NCBI GenBank assembly: GCA_030377865.1
Contig: JAUCGA010000036.1
Coordinates: forward strand, 1 to 47,128
Direction: 5' to 3'
Length of the DNA stretch: 47,128 nucleotides
DNA from: Anaerolineales bacterium HSG25
GTDB taxonomy: Bacteria; Chloroflexota; Anaerolineae; 4572-78; J111
Below are positions 41,486 through 47,128 of the stretch, one piece after another; the first letter of the stretch is position 1, and each line of letters starts with the position of its first letter. The notes beneath the pieces were generated by a model. The model did no database searches. It saw only the letters and a program-made list of their open reading frames with translations, and was not told where the DNA came from. The position numbers and the translations under genes are program-made.

Positions 41486-43063
41486 TCAGGATTGATTTTC
41501 GATTTGCCATGCTTCGATAATTTCTCGGTTGACCGTGACTCGGTTTCTAAAACAGTGACGTAGTTTCTCGTCGCTAATTTGGGTGGCGCGTTGCTCAAGC
41601 AAAGTATGCGCTTCATTTAACAACTGACGGGCGGTATCAGCCTCACCTAAAGCACTCAAAAGTTGATAAACCGACAGGTAGATGCTCCACGGATCCCAGA
41701 ACTGTTGGGCTTTGCCGTCCAATATCCAAGCCGTTACAGCCTCGGTATTTTGACGGGCTGTCTTGTCATTGTTGGCCTGTAAGGCCAAATGAGCCAAGCG
41801 TGTTTGGTCAAAAATAACCAGCGTTGTCGCCCCAATTTCTTGATGAATCTGTAGCGCCTGATAATAATGCTCGTAGGCCAATTGAGGCTGATTTTGCCCC
41901 TCGTAGTTCAAGGCTAATCCGGCTAACGAGTAGGCTTCGTTCTCACGGTCGCCGATCATGCATGACATCTCTAACGCCTGCTGACAAAGCTCAAGCCCTT
42001 TTTCGTACTCGTTTTTATCATAAGCGACCCAGCCTAAATGGCTCAGAGCAGTCGCCTGACCATATTTGTCGCCCGTAATTTGCCGCTTTTCAAGTACAGC
42101 CTGAAACTCCGTCTCAGCCTTATCGTAATAGCCCAAACGTTGATAAATCCAGCCCAAAATCAGATGGGCGTTGGCCTCACTGTCAGGATTGTCAACCAGT
42201 TGAGCCAACTCCTGTACGGCCTGAATATACTCTAGGGCAATATCGTACTGCCCCAAGCGATAGCTGGCTTTGCCCAAATGGAGCAGGCTGTTAATCTGAT
42301 TTAACGGGTCGCTGGTCACATGCAGGGCATTTAGCGCCTGTTCAGCATAAACTTTAACCTGCGGATAGTCGAATCGTCGCCATGCTGACCATGCTAACAG
42401 GTTGAGACTCTGGGCCTTTAGCCGTTCGTTGTTGGCTCGTTTGGCGTAGGTCAGCCCTTTTTCAGCCGCTTCATTCGCGGCTTGATATTGGCTAATCTTG
42501 TCCAACTGAGTCGCCTGTCGATTATAGCTCATGGCTAGTCGAATATTGTCGGCCATCAGATTCGCCAACTGCCGGAGCGCCTCTAAATCTTGCGCCTGTT
42601 GTTCACGCAGACCTAATCGGTCGGCGACCTGTTCTCGGTCAGCCAGAATATCCCACTGCGTTTGTAGGTCATTCTCTTCGGTTAGCTCTAGTAGTTGGTC
42701 ATACAGCGTTTTGGCTTCTTGATTAGCATAACTGGCTTTGGCCTTGGCCGCGGCCTGTTTGAGATATTTTATTGATCGAGTACGGTCGCCACCTTGCTCA
42801 AAATGATGAGCCAGTAGTAACGCGGTTTCATTTGAATCTTGATTGTCGGAGCCGCCGGTTAACGGGGTATGAACATATAAATCCTCTAGCACCTCACCCA
42901 CCTGCTGATGTAGGGCGCGGCGGTCACTGAGTAACATGCTACTATAAACCGACTCCTGAGTAAAGATATGCTTAAAGGTATAAACCGGCTCCGGCTCTCT
43001 CTGCTGGAGGGTAATTAAATCGAGCAGTTCTAAACGGTGTAAATATTCAGTTAATTTTGTCAT
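41486..43063 (-). pseudogene. N-terminally truncated AAA-TPR protein (C-terminal part only)
   Basis: The 525-residue open frame begins in the segment that normally follows an AAA_16 domain (YTFKHIFTQESVYSSMLLSDRRALHQQVGEVLE) and continues with about nine TPR-like repeats. No nucleotide-binding or kinase domain precedes it. The ATG at 43063 has no Shine-Dalgarno, and upstream lies a palindromic element, with an in-frame stop eight codons before the ATG. It appears to be the remnant of a kinase-AAA-TPR gene like its neighbour, cut by insertion or deletion. Its stop is 12 bp from the fusion gene start, so it could once have been the upstream gene of an operon. Expression of a free TPR protein cannot be excluded. 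Confidence 0.65.
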
Positions 43064-43082
43064 AAGAAAAACAATGATGTTT

Positions 43083-43161
43083 GATTAATCAGCGACTACT
43101 GGGAGCGCAGGCTTCCAGCCTGCGGCAGACAGGATGTCTGCGCTTCCAGTCATTGATTAAT
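43083..43161. repeat. GGAGCGCAGGCTTCCAGCC-type palindrome
   Basis: Outer arms ATTAATCAGCGACT and AGTCATTGATTAAT enclose GCGCAGGCTTCC and GCCTGCGGCAGACAG hairpins. It marks the truncated 5' end of the TPR remnant. Confidence 0.7.
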
Positions 43162-43258
43162 ATGGTCATCCACTCGTCTCTACCAACCGAGCTAACACAT
43201 CCCTAAACCACTTTGTTGGGTAACAGGATTGGGCGTTGGTCTTCATTTGGGCCACAAG

Positions 43259-43326
43259 AACAGGATGTGCGGAATGACACTGATTAAATCATGCCAAAAT
43301 CAGTGTCATTCCACGCATCCTGTTCT
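43259..43326. repeat. 28-bp-arm hairpin
   Basis: GAACAGGATG...GGAATGACACTGATT faces its inverse, with two mismatches in 28 bp, across a 12-nt spacer. It stands alone in this window. Confidence 0.75.
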
Positions 43327-43431
43327 AAGATTGGCCGAAACAAAGACTATAGCCTTATTTCTTTCCCTCTGCCTAAGTAATTTTCAATTCTAAATATTTC
43401 TCACCTAACTTTTTTTGGTTCAGTTGAAAAC

Positions 43432-43559
43432 AAGACTACAACGGATAATAGAAAGAAACGGATTGGTTCTCGATGACACGAATTAACCGAATTTGGATGT
43501 AATCAGTTCGTTATCGGGGAGGTTTTTATCCGTTAAATTTCCAGATCCGTTGTAGTCTT
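43432..43559. repeat. Element with 15-bp perfect inverted ends
   Basis: AAGACTACAACGGAT at 43432-43446 is repeated inverted at 43545-43559. The 128-bp span looks like a further MITE-type unit. I see no flanking duplication. Confidence 0.65.
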
Positions 43560-43922
43560 ACTCGCCTAAAGATTCCGTTCGTCAGATATTTTGGCGTGTT
43601 AACATCGTTGATAGCCTATGAGTTGGTAAAGTACGTGACGTGATGACATAAAGTGAGAATAAAAAGAGGCAAAATGCAGATTGATTGCTTATAGAGGAGG
43701 GACTTGGATTGACCATGTCGGTCAAATCATCCGGTAGATAATGGGTTAGGTTGTAATCCGTCAACATTACTGTTAATTTTAACATGGAATAACTAAATAA
43801 GTAGGGGTATTTTAGGGGGATTGACTGATTATCAGTAGCGCACAACGCGGTAGGCTACCAACTTAAGGTGCGACAGTTATGAAGGCCAAAAGTTGCGAGA
43901 AGAGAAGTTACGTCATAAGCTA

Positions 43923-44013
43923 GGTAAAAATTTAGTAAAACCGCCCTAGAAACCCGATTTCTCAAAGAAATCGGGTTTCTGACGTTCCTTCTGGTGAGTT
44001 CACTGAATATATC
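43923..44013. repeat. Family C MITE, decayed right end
   Basis: This copy is 91 bp from GTAAAAATTTAG, but the last bases read ATCG instead of TTAC. It lies beside a transposase fragment and after a CTACCAACTTAAGG motif shared with 36991. Confidence 0.75.
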
Positions 44014-44120
44014 GACCATAGTTCGCAACCGCGATATCAAAGTAGTATCCCACATAGCCAAGTATGGCATGCAATCATTAAGAAAAATAGCCGAGAAGAC
44101 TGGGTTATCAAAAGACACTA
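44011..44120 (+). pseudogene. Transposase N-terminal fragment (helix-turn-helix)
   Basis: About 35 codons read STIVRNRDIKVVSH, then IAKYGMQSLRKIAEKTGLSKDT, which looks like the N-terminal HTH of an IS transposase. It has no start codon and ends in unrelated sequence after GLSKDT. It is a relic and the only transposase trace here besides the RAYT. Everything from 43064 to 44296 is repeats and relics. Confidence 0.5.
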
Positions 44121-44163
44121 ACGAAGTGTGGAACAGGCTTTAGCCTGTTTTAGCTTTTAGCTT

Positions 44164-44263
44164 GGAATCGGAATCAAACAAGTTGCGCGCTCCAGAGTGG
44201 TTCAATCTTAAAGATTGAACCACTCTCATGACCAACATGCACAAGTTAATTAATGCTCATTCC
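44164..44263. repeat. Composite family A element (100 bp) carrying a REP hairpin
   Basis: Outer arms GGAATCGGAATCAAACAAGT and inverse ACAAGTTAATTAATGC...ATTCC enclose the perfect REP hairpin at 44194-44226 (arm AGAGTGGTTCAATCT, loop TAA). It is the inverted counterpart of 15830-15931. Confidence 0.85.
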
Positions 44264-44296
44264 TTGAGGGTTTAGCCTCAAGTTCTTTTTCTTGCG

Positions 44297-44566
44297 CTAT
44301 TGCGGCGGAGTCCAGCCTTCAACCTGTTCTGCACCAGCGCCAAAGAAAAAATCTTCTAACTGTTCTATTAAAAATTTACGCGCTCGAGGGTCGGCTAACA
44401 CGAGGCCATTATGGTTGATTAAATTAACTTGATGGTCGAGCCATAATTCCCAACTAGCTTGGGAGACATTCTCAAAAATTTTATCTCCTAACTCACCGGG
44501 AAAGGGTGGTTTTTCTAAACCGGGCAACTCTTGGCCCATTTTTACACATTGTACCATACGGGTCAT
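44297..44566 (-). CDS. yggX: YggX-family Fe(II)-trafficking/oxidative-damage protection protein
   Basis: This 89-residue protein matches the YggX family along its length (MTRMVQCVKMGQE..., FPGELGDKIFENVS, LADPRARKFLIEQ, FFFGAG). YggX protects Fe-S clusters against oxidative damage and is thought to handle ferrous iron; the conserved N-terminal cysteine is C7. The ATG at 44566 is chosen because AGGAGA lies 7 nt upstream. The longer ORF to 44674 would run into an inserted palindromic element. The family is best known from Proteobacteria, so its presence here is notable but not unique. Confidence 0.88.
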   Translation of the reverse strand: MTRMVQCVKMGQELPGLEKPPFPGELGDKIFENVSQASWELWLDHQVNLINHNGLVLADPRARKFLIEQLEDFFFGAGAEQVEGWTPPQ

Positions 44567-44604
44567 GGTTAAATCTCCTGTTGTTTTAAGTTGATAAGGA
44601 ATCG

Positions 44605-44737
44605 GAACTGCCTTAATTGTGTGGTGGTCAAGATGATGTTGGAGTGCAATGGGTTCAGCCATTGCCTGTAGCAACGGCTAAACCCGTTGCACTCCGTTTT
44701 CAACATCAAGCTGACCACTACAAAACTGCCTTATGAT
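44605..44737. repeat. Family E 103-bp element upstream of yggX, decayed duplication
   Basis: The element spans 44620-44722, exactly 103 bp, inverted relative to the 13434 copy. The 15-bp flanks share AACTGCCTTA (44606-44615 and 44724-44733) in the same register as the intact duplications, so this is an older insertion. It sits in the yggX promoter region. The rest of the 44567-44909 gap is AT-rich promoter DNA. Confidence 0.85.
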
Positions 44738-44909
44738 TCATATTCTGAGTTAGGAAGCGTTATACCTCATATCAACTGACTAAGCAAATAATCTGGCTAT
44801 TGCTGATGGGCAGGTAGGGCACGATAATTTTTGTTCGATTATGGATTGTGATAGAATATAGTGGATATATTAGTCGCTATAAAAATTTATTATCGAATCG
44901 AAAAAACTC

Positions 44910-46787
44910 ATGAAAAATTACTATAAAATTTTAGGGATACCGAGCCACGCTTCTGATGAGCAAATTAGAAAGGTGTACCGAAAGCTGGCACAAATTTATC
45001 ACCCTGATATTACCGTGTTGGACAAGTCACATGCTCACGAAAAATTTCGGGAGATTAACGAGGCGTACGAAGTATTATCACATCCAGAAAACCGAAATTC
45101 TCATGACCGTACCTTGAACATTAAAACCCTGCGCCAGCCACAACGAGATAAGCGAATGACCTCTTCGGAATATCGACAGAGTAAAGTTTCGCCTAAACCG
45201 GTTCCGTCAGCCAATCAGCTTGATTTTGGTCGAGTAACGGTCGGGTATCGCCGTTATAGGACGTTTCGCCTCAATAATACGGGTGGGCCGGTGCTTGAAT
45301 CTTCTATTAATTTGAGTGATCCTGAAAATGCTTGGTTTAAGGTGTCTAACCTGACGCCGGTTTCCACCACTGACTATCCGATGGATGTTGAAATTCAGGT
45401 CGATACATCCGGTTTGGAAGCAAACAAGGTTCATCAAGGTTGGCTAGAGATTGATTGGGATGGCAAAACTGCCCGTATTGCCTTGAGTGTCAGAGTTACT
45501 CCCGCCCCGAAACTGGCCTTAACTCCCCTTAAATTAGATTTTGGTGAGTTTTATCCGGGCGAAACCCATGTTTTAACTTTTATGGTCAACAACGTTGGCG
45601 GTCCAGCTAATCATAAGGTCGAATTTGAGACCAGCCCTCATGATGATTGGTTTGATATTACAGGATACAAAAAACGGACAAATGATTTTTGTCCCATAGA
45701 GGTTGAGGTCATGGTAAAATCTGACAATTTGAAATTGGGTCGTCCGTATCAGGGCTGGATTGAGGCTGATTTGGAAGGGCAGAAGGCTAAAGTATCTTTA
45801 GAGGCTAGAGTTGCCAAACCTCCTGAGCCGGAAGTTCAGATTAACCTAACCAAGTTGCAGACTTTACAAAAACATGCGGAAGGTATATGGAGTATCGCCT
45901 TTAATCCGGCGGGTGACACTTTAGCTTCAGGTGGGGATGACGGTCAGGTTTTATTATGGGAGCGGGGCAAGAATTGGCAAGCTCGTCAGCTTAAGTTTGG
46001 TAAATGGGGGGGCTGGTTTGGGTTTGGCTCATCCAAGTCGGCCATTCACCAAGTTAGTTTTAGTCCTGATGGTCGGTTTTTGGCATTAGCCACGTTAGAA
46101 AAAGTTATTTTGCATGAGTTGGCGACAAAAAAGAGTTCTCAACTCTCTATTAGCGCGAACCACCAGAGTCATGCCGTTGCCTTTACGCCAGACAGTAAAA
46201 CACTGGTCGCAGACGGAAATCGAGGTGAGTTATGGATTTGGGATGTCGTCACTCAGCAAGAGCAAGGGCGTATTTCAGCACATCAGAACGATGTTCAGAC
46301 AATAGCTTTTAGCTCTGATGGTGCGGTGTTTGTGACTGGTGGGGAGAATGGGCGGATTCGTTTATGGATGTTAAATAGTCAAAAAGAGGTTGGCTGTTTT
46401 GAGGGGCATACTGGTTTAGTGCGAAACTTGGCTTTTGACCCGCGGGGACATCTACTCGCCTCGGCGGGGAGTTTGCAGTTTGTGAAGGGGAAGCGAAGAA
46501 CTGATGAATCGGTACGCTTGTGGAAGTTGCAAACCGGCGAACAGCTTAAGGTGCTATCCGGTCATACCAAATCGGTTGAAGCTGTGGCTTTTAATCCAGC
46601 CGGAACCGTGTTGGCCTCTTCCAGTGTTGATCATACCATCCGTCTGTGGGATGTAGCCACCGGCCTTGAAATCGCTTGTTTAACCGACCATGCCATGTCG
46701 GTTAGTTCCATTGCCTTTAGCCCCAACGGCGAGTTGCTGGCCTCGGCTAGTTGGGATAAGACCATTAACCTGTATCAAATTTCGTAA
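44910..46787 (+). CDS. J-domain protein with two Ig-like domains and a seven-bladed WD40 propeller
   Basis: The protein has 625 residues. The N-terminal J domain (about 3-68) has the catalytic HPD in YHPDI, so it should stimulate a DnaK-type Hsp70 ATPase. Two related beta-sandwich repeats follow (about 95-195 and 205-310; LDFGRVTVGYR... and LDFGEFYPGETH..., each ending ...GWLEID/GWIEAD...). Then come seven WD40 repeats (about 325-622; HAEGIWSIAFNPAGDTLASGG, HTKSVEAVAFNPAGTVLASSS and others), enough for a complete propeller. There is no signal peptide. It may recruit Hsp70 to clients held by the propeller. Neither dnaK nor grpE is in this window. The architecture is uncommon. Confidence 0.85.
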   Translation: MKNYYKILGIPSHASDEQIRKVYRKLAQIYHPDITVLDKSHAHEKFREINEAYEVLSHPENRNSHDRTLNIKTLRQPQRDKRMTSSEYRQSKVSPKPVPSANQLDFGRVTVGYRRYRTFRLNNTGGPVLESSINLSDPENAWFKVSNLTPVSTTDYPMDVEIQVDTSGLEANKVHQGWLEIDWDGKTARIALSVRVTPAPKLALTPLKLDFGEFYPGETHVLTFMVNNVGGPANHKVEFETSPHDDWFDITGYKKRTNDFCPIEVEVMVKSDNLKLGRPYQGWIEADLEGQKAKVSLEARVAKPPEPEVQINLTKLQTLQKHAEGIWSIAFNPAGDTLASGGDDGQVLLWERGKNWQARQLKFGKWGGWFGFGSSKSAIHQVSFSPDGRFLALATLEKVILHELATKKSSQLSISANHQSHAVAFTPDSKTLVADGNRGELWIWDVVTQQEQGRISAHQNDVQTIAFSSDGAVFVTGGENGRIRLWMLNSQKEVGCFEGHTGLVRNLAFDPRGHLLASAGSLQFVKGKRRTDESVRLWKLQTGEQLKVLSGHTKSVEAVAFNPAGTVLASSSVDHTIRLWDVATGLEIACLTDHAMSVSSIAFSPNGELLASASWDKTINLYQIS

Positions 46788-46893
46788 CTTATGAGATTTG
46801 ATAATATGTCGAACAAAAATAATGACCAACCAGATTTTTCCTCACCATGTGGAGATTGTCAAACATGAGGTGGGTGTTTTGAGCGTTAAAGTT

Positions 46894-46975
46894 GTTCGGC
46901 AATAACGGAGTGCAAAAGCTTCTTGCTTTTGCCGGAGACAAACATGCAAAAGCAAGAAGCTTTTGCACTCCGCAG
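46894..46975. repeat. Family F palindrome, inverted and truncated copy
   Basis: Perfect 26-bp arms at 46907-46932 and 46946-46971 match those at 4122-4186. The spacer is inverted, as expected for the opposite orientation. One outer arm (GTTCGGCAATAA) is present at 46894-46905. The other side is cut at GCAG where a family C element begins. Confidence 0.9.
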
Positions 46976-46976
46976 G

Positions 46977-47003
46977 TAAAAGTTCAGTAAAGCCGTCCTA
47001 GAA
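46977..47003. repeat. Family C MITE, first 27 bp only
   Basis: GTAAAAGTTCAGTAAAGCCG and CCTAGAA match the left end of the 91-bp element. The match stops exactly where the terminal repeat begins. Confidence 0.85.
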
Positions 47004-47127
47004 CTCCCCATTCGCTAGTATGAAGTAGTATAAAATGAATAGTATTAGTAGAAAGTAGCGTTTTGCACCCTACTTGAAGTATAATATCTCATAACCTTAA
47101 AAGACAGTGGGGAGGCCACGATGTCAC
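47003..47127. repeat. 125-bp terminal inverted repeat, right copy
   Basis: This is the exact inverse of positions 1-125. Here the repeat is not followed by a RAYT gene but joins a broken family C element, so the repeat unit exists apart from the transposase gene. See the left copy for the assembly caveat. Confidence 0.95.
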
Positions 47128-47128
47128 A

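Noticed and set aside
1..47127. Complete linear mobile element bounded by terminal inverted repeats
   Set aside because: The interior holds housekeeping genes (recJ, fmt, nadE, tRNAs) and no replication or transfer module. The repeat stops at the window edges, as expected for an assembly break.

Overview
This window looks like a chromosomal contig from a free-living, metabolically ordinary bacterium, most likely a Chloroflexota (Anaerolineae-like) organism. Three features support that: a secreted-protein remnant ends in the VYLPLVLK tail common in that phylum; there is a PdtaS/PdtaR-type pair (HisKA_2 kinase plus ANTAR regulator); and there are many large multidomain signalling proteins (kinase, AAA, TPR, WD40, J-domain fusions). 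The phylum is an inference. No rRNA or marker gene is present to prove it. I see no phage or conjugation module.

Layout. 0-3.7 kb: a REP-associated tyrosine transposase (RAYT), an ABC1/UbiB kinase and a spermidine-synthase-like methyltransferase. 4-11 kb: a cyclic-nucleotide-binding protein, a HAD hydrolase, and a 1508-residue surface protein joining a seven-repeat SBBP propeller to two BcsB-like regions. 11.8-25 kb: a PF09820-type AAA/PD-(D/E)XK protein, then housekeeping genes (recJ, fmt, nadE), the two-component pair, a receiver-Roadblock protein and a CoA-disulfide reductase with a rhodanese tail. 25-34.3 kb, mostly on the minus strand: an accessory block with a broken antitoxin/PIN pair fused to the 3' remnant of a secreted protein, two STAND-like ATPases (one membrane-anchored with TPRs), an intact VapBC-like pair, an XRE regulator with a likely operator, and small ORFs. 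34.6-47 kb: a TolB-like propeller protein, two tRNAs, a 1426-residue MBL-STAS-kinase-AAA-TPR fusion with a truncated relative behind it, a YggX-like protein, and a J-domain/Ig/WD40 protein.

The most striking feature is the intergenic DNA. Nearly every gap is packed with palindromic elements of several distinct families, many nested in one another. They include a 33-bp REP-like hairpin (family A), sometimes carried inside a longer element of about 100 bp. A 91-bp element (family C) has GTAA ends and 8-bp target duplications, which suggests an IS66-derived MITE. A 103-bp palindrome (family E) has 15-16-bp target duplications. A 161-bp element (family D) has 6-bp duplications. Two other elements have inserted inside REP hairpins with 6-bp duplications. 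The RAYT gene at the left edge carries three frame-preserving, covarying copies of the REP hairpin inside its own coding sequence, between the HUH motif and the catalytic-tyrosine helix.

The two ends of the window carry a perfect 125-bp inverted repeat, which is the RAYT leader. This may be only where an assembly stopped at a repeat, so it should not be read as proof of a linear element.
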